Source: Neptunomonas marina (GTDB lineage: Bacteria > Pseudomonadota > Gammaproteobacteria > Pseudomonadales > Balneatricaceae). From it: a DNA stretch of 64,000 nt. The notes below the pieces were generated by a model that was given only the letters and a program-made list of their open reading frames with translations, was not told where the DNA came from and ran no database searches. A program made the position numbers and the translations under genes. The stretch is taken from contig NZ_SACQ01000002.1 in NCBI RefSeq assembly GCF_004005935.1, forward strand, positions 496,001 through 560,000, in the 5' to 3' direction. Each line of letters begins with the position of its first letter. Position 1 is the first letter of the stretch. Of the stretch, positions 1 to 8,214 are shown in pieces.

Positions 1-2
1 AC

Positions 3-215
3 AAACGCAGCTCAAAAGTCGTAGGACGTGCGCTTGAGGATATCGACCTACCACCAGGCACAACCATTGGCGCAATCGTACGGAACGATGAAGTACTCAT
101 TGCCCACGATGATGTGGTTGTCGAGAATGGCGATCACGTGATTCTCTTCTTGGTCGATAAGCGCCGCATCGGCGATGTCGAACGGCTCTTCCAAGTAGGT
201 TTGACCTTCTTCTAG
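3..215 (+). CDS. trkA: TrkA, C-terminal fragment
   Basis: This is the 3' end of a gene cut by the left edge; 70 codons remain before the TAG at 213-215. TrkA is the cytoplasmic NAD-binding regulator that gates the TrkH potassium channel. The fragment reads as the last RCK_C half-domain ([11 protein letters not shown], then [10 protein letters not shown]) and ends in [12 protein letters not shown], a typical TrkA C-terminus. The trkH gene starts 23 bases downstream on the same strand, so the two are very likely co-transcribed. The call is from family resemblance plus this adjacency. Confidence 0.9.
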   Translation, partial: KRSSKVVGRALEDIDLPPGTTIGAIVRNDEVLIAHDDVVVENGDHVILFLVDKRRIGDVERLFQVGLTFF

Positions 216-238
216 GTTTTAAAAAAGGCTAGGCAACT

Positions 239-1687
239 ATGCACTATCGCGTCATCCTTCGCATTCTCGGTATCCTGCTGATGGTCTTCAGCTTGTCGAT
301 GCTACCCCCGGTGGGCGTTTCGATGTTCTATGAAGATGGCCATAGCTTTATCTTCGTTGCTGCTTTTGTTATCACACTTGCGACAGGCTTTCTTATCTGG
401 CTGCCGGTGTATCGCGTAAGAGAGGATTTACGAACGCGGGACGGCTTCCTTGTTACCGTCTTGTTTTGGACCGTACTCGGCCTGTTCGGAGCCATACCCC
501 TTGTGCTGTCCGAAAGCCCGCATCTCTCCATTGTCGATGCGGTGTTTGAGTCACTGTCGGGCCTTACAACCACCGGCGCTACTGTGATGACAGGTATCGA
601 CACACTGCCTGAATCCATTCTCTATTACCGCCAACAGCTGCAATGGTTTGGCGGCATGGGGATTATCGTGCTAGCAGTTGCCATCCTGCCCATGCTCGGC
701 ATTGGGGGAATGCAGCTCTATCGTGCTGAGACACCCGGCCCGGTTAAAGATAGCAAGCTGACACCCCGCATCACCGAAACTGCAAAGGCACTGTGGTACA
801 TCTATCTGTCTCTCACAATCGCTTGTGCAGTCGGTTATTGGCTCGCGGGGATGACACCATTTGATGCGATAGGGCATAGCTTCTCCACGGTTGCGATTGG
901 TGGATTCTCAACACACGATGCCAGCATCGGCTACTTCGATAGCCCAGCTATCGAGATGATTTGCACCTTCTTTATGACCGTCTCTGCGATCAACTTCGGA
1001 TTACATTTCTTTGCTTGGCGCCAGCGCACCTTCCGCCACTATTTCGAAGACCCAGAAGTGAAGTTCTACCTTGGTATTTTGTTTGTCACCATCCTGTTCG
1101 CGCTATTTGTGCTGGTCATCACAGCGACTTACCCACCTGTCGAAGCACTGCGTAAAGCGGTGTTTATGGTGGTATCCGTCGCCACTACAACCGGTTTCGG
1201 TACTGCCGACTTCGCCCACTGGCCCGTGATGCTACCTTTCTTACTATTTGTCGCAGCGTTCGCAGGCGGCTGTGCAGGCTCAACTGGGGGCGGCATGAAG
1301 GTCATCCGTATTCTGTTGATCTTGAAACAGGGCTATCGAGAGATCCAGCGTCTTGTACACCCTAATGCCGTTATACCTGTGAAGCTGGGCAACAAACCCA
1401 TCTCCGATCGCGTACTACAGGCTGTCTGGGGGTTTTTCTCAGTGTACCTGCTGGTGTTTGTCGTGATGCTGATCGCATTACTAGGAACCGGCCTCGACCA
1501 AGTAACGGCTTGGTCGGCGGTCGGCGCAACGCTCAATAACTTAGGACCGGGGCTTGGGGATGTATCTGCCCATTATGGTGGCTTGAACGATACGGCGAAG
1601 TGGATCTTATGCTTTGCGATGCTGCTAGGGCGTCTTGAGGTGTTTACGTTGCTGGTGCTCTTTACACCCGCATTCTGGAAACGCTAA
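239..1687 (+). CDS. trkH: Trk potassium uptake protein TrkH
   Basis: This is an inner-membrane K+ channel subunit that works with TrkA. The 482 residues match the usual TrkH length of about 480-485. The four pore-loop segments are visible: TTTGAT near residue 110, VAIGGFS near 218, TTTGFG near 316 and NNLGPG near 433. Each contains the conserved glycine of the selectivity filter. The protein is hydrophobic throughout, with a KPISD cytoplasmic stretch near residue 386. The ATG at 239 lies 23 bases after trkA, so the pair forms a K+ uptake operon. The next gene is convergent. Confidence 0.95.
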   Translation: MHYRVILRILGILLMVFSLSMLPPVGVSMFYEDGHSFIFVAAFVITLATGFLIWLPVYRVREDLRTRDGFLVTVLFWTVLGLFGAIPLVLSESPHLSIVDAVFESLSGLTTTGATVMTGIDTLPESILYYRQQLQWFGGMGIIVLAVAILPMLGIGGMQLYRAETPGPVKDSKLTPRITETAKALWYIYLSLTIACAVGYWLAGMTPFDAIGHSFSTVAIGGFSTHDASIGYFDSPAIEMICTFFMTVSAINFGLHFFAWRQRTFRHYFEDPEVKFYLGILFVTILFALFVLVITATYPPVEALRKAVFMVVSVATTTGFGTADFAHWPVMLPFLLFVAAFAGGCAGSTGGGMKVIRILLILKQGYREIQRLVHPNAVIPVKLGNKPISDRVLQAVWGFFSVYLLVFVVMLIALLGTGLDQVTAWSAVGATLNNLGPGLGDVSAHYGGLNDTAKWILCFAMLLGRLEVFTLLVLFTPAFWKR

Positions 1688-1697
1688 GTCGGTGTTG

Positions 1698-1720
1698 AGC
1701 CCCTAGCGACTGTAGGGGCT
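1698..1720. terminator. Hairpin between convergent trkH and acyltransferase genes
   Basis: An 8-bp perfect stem (AGCCCCTA at 1698-1705 with TAGGGGCT at 1713-1720) and a 7-base loop lie where the two convergent genes meet. The hairpin covers the stop codon of the minus-strand gene. There is no strong T-run on either side, so intrinsic termination is only possible, not clear. Confidence 0.35.
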
Positions 1721-2596
1721 GACAACGCCATCAGGTTGGTGGTTGAAGCGCTTATATTCCCACTGATATTGAGCCGGCAACGCTTTCACACACTGCTCCA
1801 CTGATCGATTCAGCCCCAATAATGCCTCGTTCAAATCCGCGCTATAGATCAGTTCATCGGCCGCCTTAAAGTGAATTTCAAACCCCTCTCCACCAGGAAG
1901 GCGCTCGGCAAATCCACAGATGACACGCGCTTTGGTTTTGCGCACGAGCTGCGGCAACAACTTCATCGTATAGGCAGGATGGCCAAAAAAGGGCGCCCAC
2001 TCACCGCCAGTCACCGGCTCCTGATCAGGTAGAATACCCACCATTTCGGTACGTTTAAGCGCGCTCATAACCATCCGCACACCGGAGGCATCCGCAGGCG
2101 CCATCCGCGTACCAAGGCGTGCGCGCATACGTTTAATTAGCGTATCTAAGAGCTTAAGTTTCGGCGGGCGGTACATGGCTGTAAACGGGTAACGCTTCGA
2201 TAGATAGAGATTCAGTATTTCCCAATTACCCAGATGCGGAGCGATCAAAATAACACCATGCTCCTGCGCTAGCGCTTCGTCGATTAGGTGCTCATGATGA
2301 ACGGCTTTTACCTTCTTCAGCGAGCGCGCTGGGGACCACAGCCACGCCATCCCCATCTCTGAGAATGAGCGACCTGTCTCGATCATACTTAGCTCAGCCA
2401 ACGCCACACGCTCGGCTTCTTCCTGTTCCGGAAATGCAATATCGATGTTGGTGCGAGTTACGCGCATTAAGCTGCTCTCTGGCCGGGCAGCAAAGTACTT
2501 CCCGATTCGACCACCCAAACGCTGAGCCCAGCGCAAAGGCAACAAGGCTAACAAGCCCAAAAAGAGCACGGCAACAATAGCTTTGAGCTGCTTCAT
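1703..2596 (-). CDS. LpxL/HtrB-family lipid A acyltransferase-like protein
   Basis: This is a probable inner-membrane acyltransferase of the lysophospholipid/lauroyl acyltransferase family, which adds secondary acyl chains in lipid A synthesis. An N-terminal membrane anchor is followed by the catalytic HX4-5D/E-type motif APHLGNWE near residue 120, then YRPPK and GVRMVMSALK, and LPDQEP near residue 190, all family hallmarks. I chose the ATG at 2596 (MKQLKAIV; 297 aa) because GGAG lies 5 bases upstream; an in-frame start 27 bases earlier has no ribosome site. Which acyl chain it transfers cannot be told. It diverges from glyQ. Confidence 0.85.
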   Translation of the reverse strand: MKQLKAIVAVLFLGLLALLPLRWAQRLGGRIGKYFAARPESSLMRVTRTNIDIAFPEQEEAERVALAELSMIETGRSFSEMGMAWLWSPARSLKKVKAVHHEHLIDEALAQEHGVILIAPHLGNWEILNLYLSKRYPFTAMYRPPKLKLLDTLIKRMRARLGTRMAPADASGVRMVMSALKRTEMVGILPDQEPVTGGEWAPFFGHPAYTMKLLPQLVRKTKARVICGFAERLPGGEGFEIHFKAADELIYSADLNEALLGLNRSVEQCVKALPAQYQWEYKRFNHQPDGVVSPYSR

Positions 2597-2793
2597 AACC
2601 ACTCCAAAATTAAGAATGAGCAAATATTACCATGCAACGCAGTCGATTTCTTAAAGGGGAAGATTACGCCTTTAGGTAAATACGGTTTACTAACGGCACC
2701 AGCTGCACGCCTAAGATGTGTCACCGGAACAGATTTTTTGCCGCTATCGTGGCGCAAAGGGCCTCTATCAGGCGCATTCAAACACCATTCGTG

Positions 2794-2799
2794 TATAAT
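2794..2799 (+). promoter_or_regulatory. Probable -10 element of the glyQ-glyS promoter
   Basis: A perfect TATAAT lies 40 bases upstream of the GTG start of glyQ. No good -35 is seen at the normal distance, so the promoter call rests on the -10 alone. Confidence 0.45.
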
Positions 2800-2838
2800 T
2801 TAGCGCTTATTTTATTCCGTGATAAATGGGTGGTTATC

Positions 2839-3801
2839 GTGACTAACTCTACAACTCCAGACGTCAGCACCTTCCAGGGACTCATCCTGGCGCTACAGTC
2901 GTTTTGGGCCGAACAAGGCTGCGTTATTGTTCAACCGTTAGACATGGAAGTTGGGGCCGGAACATTCCACCCAGCTACATTCCTACGAGCTATCGGGCCA
3001 GAGACATGGCGCTCCGCATACGTACAACCTAGCCGCCGTCCTACTGATGGCCGCTATGGCGAAAACCCAAACCGCTTACAACATTACTATCAGTTCCAAG
3101 TAGTGTTAAAGCCTTCTCCGGACAACATCCAAGAGCTGTACTTAGGCTCCCTTGAGGCGATGGGGCTTGACCTATCGGTTCACGATGTACGCTTCGTAGA
3201 GGACAACTGGGAATCACCCACCCTTGGCGCATGGGGTCTGGGTTGGGAAGTGTGGCTAAACGGCATGGAGGTCACACAGTTTACTTACTTCCAGCAGGCC
3301 GGCGGTCTAGAGTGCTATCCGGTAACCGGCGAAATCACCTACGGTCTTGAGCGTATTGCGATGTATCTGCAAAACGTAGACAGCGTTTATGACCTAATTT
3401 GGGCGAAGAACCCGGATGGCACCGTTGTGACCTATGGCGATGTGTTCCACCAGAATGAAGTTGAGCAATCAACGTACAACTTCGAGCACGCCGATGTCCC
3501 TCAGCTGTTTGCTAACTTCGATCACCATGAAGCTGAGTGTCAAAAACTGCTTACGCTAGAAACGCCGCTACCATTGCCTGCGTACGAGCAAGTACTGAAA
3601 GCATCACACACGTTCAACATGCTCGATGCTCGCCATGCAATATCGGTCACCGAGCGTCAGCGCTACATCCTGCGTGTACGTACACTGGCTCGTGATGTTG
3701 CATCCGCATACTTTGAATCACGCCGCGCGCTGGGCTTCCCACTTGCAGAAGAGGGAAGCCGCCAAGAGGTGCTAGCCGCGTGTGAAGAGGAGAGCAAATA
3801 A
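2839..3801 (+). CDS. glyQ: Glycyl-tRNA synthetase alpha subunit
   Basis: This is the catalytic subunit of the bacterial alpha2beta2 glycyl-tRNA synthetase, which charges tRNA-Gly in the cytoplasm. The highly conserved block [19 protein letters not shown] and the downstream [18 protein letters not shown] are present, as are [17 protein letters not shown] and [12 protein letters not shown]. The open frame extends further upstream, but family length (about 300 aa) and the conserved N-terminus favour the GTG at 2839, giving 320 aa. Its TAA overlaps the glyS ATG by one base, which suggests translational coupling. Confidence 0.95.
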   Translation: MTNSTTPDVSTFQGLILALQSFWAEQGCVIVQPLDMEVGAGTFHPATFLRAIGPETWRSAYVQPSRRPTDGRYGENPNRLQHYYQFQVVLKPSPDNIQELYLGSLEAMGLDLSVHDVRFVEDNWESPTLGAWGLGWEVWLNGMEVTQFTYFQQAGGLECYPVTGEITYGLERIAMYLQNVDSVYDLIWAKNPDGTVVTYGDVFHQNEVEQSTYNFEHADVPQLFANFDHHEAECQKLLTLETPLPLPAYEQVLKASHTFNMLDARHAISVTERQRYILRVRTLARDVASAYFESRRALGFPLAEEGSRQEVLAACEEESK

Positions 3802-5882
3802 TGGCTACACAAGATTTTTTGTTTGAACTTGGCACAGAAGAGCTACCACCCAAAGCCCTGAAAGGCCTGTCTAAGGCTCTCGAGAACGAAGTCGTCTTAG
3901 GCATCAAGAACCTGTTTGATAAAGACTCAGCCGCAGCGCTAGAAAGCATGCGTGTTGACTCTTTTGCATCACCACGCCGTTTAGCTGTTCGCATCTCAGA
4001 TCTTGCAGAACAAGTGCCTAGCTCAACTTTCTTGATGCAAGGCCCGCCAGCACGTATTGCCTTTGATGCGGATGGCAACCCAACCAAAGCACTGGAAGGC
4101 TTCGCGAAGAAGTGTGGCGCAACGGTAGAGCAGCTAGAAGATATCGATGGCAAAATGTGCATGCGCCAAGAGGTGCCAGCTAAGCCTGTTGCTGATGCCT
4201 TACCTGACATCGTGACACACGCCTTGAGCAAATTGCCTATCCCTAAGCGTATGCGCTGGGGTGCAACACGTACCGAGTTCGTGCGCCCCGTTAAATGGGT
4301 CATGATGCTGATGGGCGATCAGGTGATCGAATGTGAGATCCTTGGCTTAACAGCAGGACGCACAACACAGGGCCATCGCTTCCACCATAACGCGGCAATC
4401 GAGATTACAACACCTGCCGAGTACGAAGAGAAGCTATTAAACATCGGTAAAGTTGTTGCAGACTTCGCGACCCGACGTGAACAGATCCGCAGCCAAGTTG
4501 AATCAGAAGGGCAGCGCATTGGCGGTATCGCCCAGATCGATGACGACCTGCTAGATGAAGTGACCGCACTGAACGAATGGCCTGTTGCGCTGACAGGCGG
4601 CTTCGAAGAAGCTTTCTTGGCAGTACCAGCTGAAGCCCTGATCTCGTCGATGAAGGAGCACCAAAAGTACTTCCACGTGAATGATGAAAAGGGCAACTTG
4701 ATGCCATTCTTCATCACAATCGCGAACATCGCTTCCAACGATCCACAACAGGTGATCGAAGGGAACGAGAAGGTTATTCGCCCGCGCTTAGCGGATGCGA
4801 AGTTCTTCTTCGAGACCGACAAAAAAGTCACGCTTGAATCCCGCGTAGTGAAGCTAAAAACCATCATATTCCAAAACCAGCTGGGCACCGTGTACGACAA
4901 AGCCGCTCGCATCTCCGCATTAGCTGGCTTTATTGCAGAAGCCCTAGAACAAGATAACGCTAAAGCGAGCCGTGCTGGCTTGCTATCTAAAGCTGATCTG
5001 CTTAGCGATATGGTTTATGAGTTCACTGACCTACAGGGTTTGATGGGTTACCACTACGCACTGGCAGATGGTGAGGATGCCGAAGTTGCGAAGGCGATTT
5101 ACGAGCAGTACTTGCCTAAATATGCAGGTGACGACCTTCCTGAGACCAACGCTGGTATCGCCGTTGCGCTGGCTGATAGGCTCGACACATTGACCGGCCT
5201 TTTCGGTATCAACCAACCGCCAACGGGATCCAAAGACCCGTTCGCATTGCGCCGCGCGGCGTTGGGTATCTTGCGTATCTTGGTTGAAAAAGAGCTTAGC
5301 CTCGACCTTGAAGAGCTTGTGGAAAAGGCGGCTAGCCTTCACAGCGACCTGCCTGCTGCAGACACGGTTGTTACACAAGTTACAGACTTTATGCTGGAGC
5401 GCTTCCGCGCATGGTATGAAGACAAGGGCGTCGCTATCGATAGCTACCTTGCGGTAAACGCCGTGCGCCCAACACGACCACTCGATTTCGACCAGCGCGT
5501 GCGTGCAGTGAACAGCTTTAAAGAGCTAGCAGCGTCCGATGCTTTGGCCGCTGCGAACAAGCGGGTGTCTAACATTCTGGCTAAAAATGCGACGGAGTCT
5601 CAAGCGGACTTCGATCCATCTTTACTATCAGAAGCGGCAGAAAAGGAGCTTGCTGATGTATTGGCGCAAAAAGAAACAGTGGTCGCACCGCTGTTTGCTG
5701 CCGGCAAATACGATGAAGCTCTGACGGAGTTAGCAGCATTGCAGGCAAGCGTCGATAATTTCTTCGATAATGTCATGGTGATGGCGGACGACGAAAAAGT
5801 ACGCGCAAACCGCATTAGTTTACTCGCTCGTCTACGTGCACTGTTCTTACAGGTAGCCGATATTTCTGTTCTGAGTAGCTAA
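3801..5882 (+). CDS. glyS: Glycyl-tRNA synthetase beta subunit
   Basis: This is the tRNA-binding beta subunit of heterotetrameric glycyl-tRNA synthetase, of normal length for the family (693 aa). Recognisable segments are FLFELGTEELPPKAL at the N-terminus, MRWGATRTEFVRPVKW near residue 150, SSMKEHQKYF near 280, RLADAKFFFE near 330, and the anticodon-binding-like C-terminus ending in FFDNVMVMADDEKVRANRISLLARL. It starts in a TAATG overlap with glyQ and is followed after 20 bases by a strong intrinsic terminator. Confidence 0.96.
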   Translation: MATQDFLFELGTEELPPKALKGLSKALENEVVLGIKNLFDKDSAAALESMRVDSFASPRRLAVRISDLAEQVPSSTFLMQGPPARIAFDADGNPTKALEGFAKKCGATVEQLEDIDGKMCMRQEVPAKPVADALPDIVTHALSKLPIPKRMRWGATRTEFVRPVKWVMMLMGDQVIECEILGLTAGRTTQGHRFHHNAAIEITTPAEYEEKLLNIGKVVADFATRREQIRSQVESEGQRIGGIAQIDDDLLDEVTALNEWPVALTGGFEEAFLAVPAEALISSMKEHQKYFHVNDEKGNLMPFFITIANIASNDPQQVIEGNEKVIRPRLADAKFFFETDKKVTLESRVVKLKTIIFQNQLGTVYDKAARISALAGFIAEALEQDNAKASRAGLLSKADLLSDMVYEFTDLQGLMGYHYALADGEDAEVAKAIYEQYLPKYAGDDLPETNAGIAVALADRLDTLTGLFGINQPPTGSKDPFALRRAALGILRILVEKELSLDLEELVEKAASLHSDLPAADTVVTQVTDFMLERFRAWYEDKGVAIDSYLAVNAVRPTRPLDFDQRVRAVNSFKELAASDALAAANKRVSNILAKNATESQADFDPSLLSEAAEKELADVLAQKETVVAPLFAAGKYDEALTELAALQASVDNFFDNVMVMADDEKVRANRISLLARLRALFLQVADISVLSS

Positions 5883-5902
5883 TCATTCTGCTCTAAGTTA
5901 AA

Positions 5903-5926
5903 AGCCGGCTATCGCCGGCTTTTTTT
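5903..5926 (+). terminator. Intrinsic terminator of glyQ-glyS
   Basis: A 7-bp perfect stem (AGCCGGC at 5903-5909 with GCCGGCT at 5914-5920) and a 4-base loop are followed directly by a run of T. The T-run merges into the parS site. Confidence 0.9.
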
Positions 5927-5941
5927 GTTTCACGTGAAACA
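5926..5941. other. parS: parS centromere site (ParB-binding)
   Basis: The 16-base sequence TGTTTCACGTGAAACA is a perfect palindrome. It is identical to the well-known parS consensus bound by Spo0J/ParB proteins. It lies directly after the glyS terminator and outside any gene. parA and parB are in this same window (46533 and 47339), and the candidate oriC is near 43.6 kb, so the site is about 38 kb from the origin. It should nucleate the ParB partition complex. Confidence 0.92.
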
Positions 5942-5960
5942 CTCTCGATACAGTGATGGT

Positions 5961-6309
5961 TTAGAAGGCCTCAATATCAGGATGCTCAAGTTTACTCTTG
6001 ACCTTGTTACGAAGCCGAAAATAGCACCAAAGCACCATAAACACAGAAGCAACCAGCCCGAGACGTATATCAAAGCTTTTAAACAGGAAAACGGAGTGCT
6101 CTTTTGATCCCCACAGTAAACCCGTATGCCTATCTATAGATTATCAAAGATACTGGAAGCACTAGAGTGGCGGCGGCTTCACACCAAGTACGTATCGATA
6201 CTGACCCCATCACGATTAACCGCCTGACTAAAAAGACATCTCCAGCGATCTTCTCAGCAATCCCACGAGCCTGTTTGCGCTTACCACACATATCTAGGAA
6301 CCCTGACAT
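5961..6309 (-). pseudogene. Possible degraded gene fragments
   Basis: Two overlapping short minus-strand frames look protein-like but are in different phases. Frame 6309-6130 begins MSGFLDMCGKRKQARGIAEK, and frame 6140-5961 has a hydrophobic stretch (LGLVASVFMVLWCYF) followed by RLRNKVKSKLEHPDIEAF and a stop. A third phase also reads plausibly as AVNRDGVSIDTYLV. Repeated phase changes and the lack of good starts suggest a decayed gene. I cannot name the parent family, and the whole may be chance. Confidence 0.25.
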
Positions 6310-6648
6310 TCGTCATAGTGATGATGTGGCTCGCATTACTTAAAAGAGCTGCCTTATCAACTCTCGTTCAGCCACCATCTCACCTTTCAAGGAGTGAGCG
6401 GATCTCACCACAAGGCAATCACTCCGGTCGTCAATATGACCAATACGAATATTCGCCGCCTGATAAGGGCCAGATTCACTTAAGCGCCAAGCTCACTGAG
6501 CAACACGAACGCATGATTGCGTAGTGTTTAGATATAGCAGGGGAGATCAATAGATACCGGGGCAGAGAATTAGAAAGGTAAACCCGAAAGCAGAGCTGCA
6601 GTTTTCAAATTCCTGTGCCCGCGCGGTATGAAATGGTTGCAACATACC

Positions 6649-6663
6649 CTGTAAAAGATACAG
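6649..6663. promoter_or_regulatory. Candidate activator-binding inverted repeat upstream of the BON promoter
   Basis: CTGTA at 6649-6653 and TACAG at 6659-6663 form a perfect inverted repeat with a 5-base spacer. It lies 66-80 bases upstream of the -24 element at 6729, a usual place for a sigma-54 enhancer site. The CTGTA core recurs upstream of the second sigma-54 promoter at 9581-9609. Confidence 0.35.
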
Positions 6664-6728
6664 AACGTTTGCAAGAGAGGGCGCAATAAAATTCATAAAC
6701 ACATGAAATTATTGAAATTATTATTTCT

Positions 6729-6742
6729 GGCACGCCATTCGC
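6729..6742 (+). promoter_or_regulatory. Sigma-54 (-24/-12) promoter of the BON gene
   Basis: TGGCACG, exactly the -24 consensus, has its GG at 6729-6730. A GC follows exactly 10 bases later at 6741-6742, in TCGCT against the consensus TTGCW. The predicted start of transcription near 6754 is about 25 bases before the ATG at 6780. A gene for a sigma-54 activator lies 1.4 kb downstream. Confidence 0.7.
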
Positions 6743-6779
6743 TAGAGCTCCCATGACCGAAACAATAACGGAGTTCATT

Positions 6780-7571
6780 ATGAATACTAAAAAGACATTA
6801 CTGGCCCTGACACTTTCAACGATGATCGCCGCACCGGCCTTCGCAAATACGTGGAAAGGGGAGGCAAAGGACGCATGGCTAGACGGTAAAGTCGAGACAG
6901 CCTTGATGATGAACGGCCAAATCAACAACTTCGAGATCGATACCAATGTCGAAAATAGTGTGGTCTATCTTAGCGGTGAGGTCGACAACAACACCGAGAA
7001 GAAGCTAGCCGGTAAGCTCGCCGCGAATGTTGACGGCATCACCGACGTAAATAACAAGATTGTTGTCATGAAGCCCCAAGGTGAAACATGGGAAGGCCAA
7101 GCGCGCGATGCTTGGATTGACGGGCGTGTTGAGACAGCACTGATGTTTGATACCGATATCAATAGCTTCGCTATCGATACGGATGTTCACGAGGGCGCTG
7201 TCACCCTGACGGGTAAAGTGGATAGCGACGCAAAGAAAAAACTTGCAGGACGAATTGCTGCGGACATCGACGGCGTTCGCTCAGTGACAAACAATATCAG
7301 TGTGGAAAAAGACTACCAAGCCAGCCAAGCAACTGAAGGGGGTAAGTTTGCCCGCAAAATGCAAGATATCGCTGTCACTGCGGGCTTGAATATCGAGTAC
7401 GCGGCACAGAGCGAGTTAGAAGCGACGGCAATTGACGTTGACACCAACCAAGGCGTAGTGACGCTAACCGGAAAGGTCGACAACGAGACTGCGAAGAGCT
7501 TAGCGGTTGAGATTGCACGTGGCTACGAAGGCGTCACCTCTGTCGAAGATAACTTGAACGTCACCAAGTAA
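6780..7571 (+). CDS. Periplasmic protein with three BON domains (OsmY-like)
   Basis: This is a 263-aa exported protein. A signal peptide (residues 1-22, ending APAFA) is followed by three BON domains at about 23-97, 98-175 and 188-263. BON domains are membrane-associating folds, best known from OsmY, an osmotic-stress periplasmic protein. The first two repeats are strikingly alike (TWKGEAKDAW against TWEGQARDAW, KKLAGKLAA against KKLAGRIAA), which indicates internal duplication. I chose the ATG at 6780 because a GAG precedes it and the signal peptide then starts correctly. A sigma-54 promoter lies 38 bases upstream, and the gene at 7586 follows after 14 bases. Confidence 0.85.
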   Translation: MNTKKTLLALTLSTMIAAPAFANTWKGEAKDAWLDGKVETALMMNGQINNFEIDTNVENSVVYLSGEVDNNTEKKLAGKLAANVDGITDVNNKIVVMKPQGETWEGQARDAWIDGRVETALMFDTDINSFAIDTDVHEGAVTLTGKVDSDAKKKLAGRIAADIDGVRSVTNNISVEKDYQASQATEGGKFARKMQDIAVTAGLNIEYAAQSELEATAIDVDTNQGVVTLTGKVDNETAKSLAVEIARGYEGVTSVEDNLNVTK

Positions 7572-7585
7572 TCCGAGATAGCGCG

Positions 7586-8047
7586 ATGTCCGGGACTTTC
7601 GACCGCCACCTTGTCAGCAGTGTCATCTACATCTGCCGACAAGGAGCAGCTTTCTACCAGCGCCTGTCCGAACAGGTAGCCAGTGTGGCTTTGTCGTCGT
7701 TATTCCGTGAGATGTCACAGAGCCGAAGACAAGCCGCTCTGAAACTCAGTACCTCAGAGCGGCAACCAGAGGAGGTAGCAGCGGTATCAGGGGTAACGGC
7801 AAGAGTTGATAATATGTACAACAACTTAGCTCTTACGCCCGATCAATACCGTAACGTCTGGTTTTTAGACCGGCTAGAGCAAACAGAAGCGCAAGTGCTC
7901 AACACCTTACGCAATAGTGTAAGCCAACTATCAGACAGCCAACTGGCTGAGCAGCTCGCCCGTGCGATAGCGACGCTTCAAATCGCAAATGACCGACTCA
8001 AGTCGTTCAAAGCCGACGCCGAGCGTCGCCCCGTCGGGCGCTACTAA
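7586..8047 (+). CDS. Small helical protein, possibly a ferritin-like four-helix bundle
   Basis: This is a 153-aa soluble protein with no signal peptide. The composition and spacing suggest a mostly helical bundle: a helix near residues 8-50 (VIYICRQGAAFYQRLSEQV), another near 60-80, and two more near 90-145 (FLDRLEQTEAQVLNTL, then LARAIATLQIANDRLKSF). This recalls the small PA2169/DUF2383-type stress proteins, but no clear di-iron ligand set is visible, so the family is a guess. It follows the BON gene closely, ends in a strong terminator, and is probably part of the same sigma-54 transcript. Confidence 0.7.
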   Translation: MSGTFDRHLVSSVIYICRQGAAFYQRLSEQVASVALSSLFREMSQSRRQAALKLSTSERQPEEVAAVSGVTARVDNMYNNLALTPDQYRNVWFLDRLEQTEAQVLNTLRNSVSQLSDSQLAEQLARAIATLQIANDRLKSFKADAERRPVGRY

Positions 8048-8051
8048 AAAA

Positions 8052-8075
8052 GGCTGTGCTGCGGCACAGCCTTTT
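8052..8075 (+). terminator. Intrinsic terminator after the BON operon
   Basis: An 8-bp perfect stem (GGCTGTGC at 8052-8059 with GCACAGCC at 8064-8071) with a TGCG loop is followed by TTTT. An A-run precedes it. Confidence 0.85.
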
Positions 8076-8214
8076 CCGTTATACTCCTAGCTCCAGACCG
8101 ACGACAGGCCATTGCAGGTTCTGTGTTATGCCCACCGTATTAGTCGCATTAGTCAACATAAGCATCGCCTTATAGATAACCCTTACTGTTGCTGCTGCAT
8201 GAGGAGAAGGAACG

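Larger units (their letters stand above)
5942..6728. other. Gene-poor interval between glyS and the BON-protein gene
   Basis: No convincing intact gene is present in about 790 bases. The short open frames lack ribosome sites and recognisable motifs. The minus strand at 5961-6309 reads like broken coding sequence (separate entry). Near the right end, an inverted repeat at 6649-6663 precedes the sigma-54 promoter at 6729. Confidence 0.6.

Noticed and set aside
3647-4912. Long minus-strand open frames (up to 218 codons) under glyQ and glyS
   Set aside because: They are antisense to well-conserved genes, have Ser/Arg-rich low-quality translations and no ribosome sites.
5925-6107. 60-codon plus-strand frame starting in parS
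   Set aside because: Starts with TTG inside the terminator/parS overlap, no ribosome site, no recognisable sequence.
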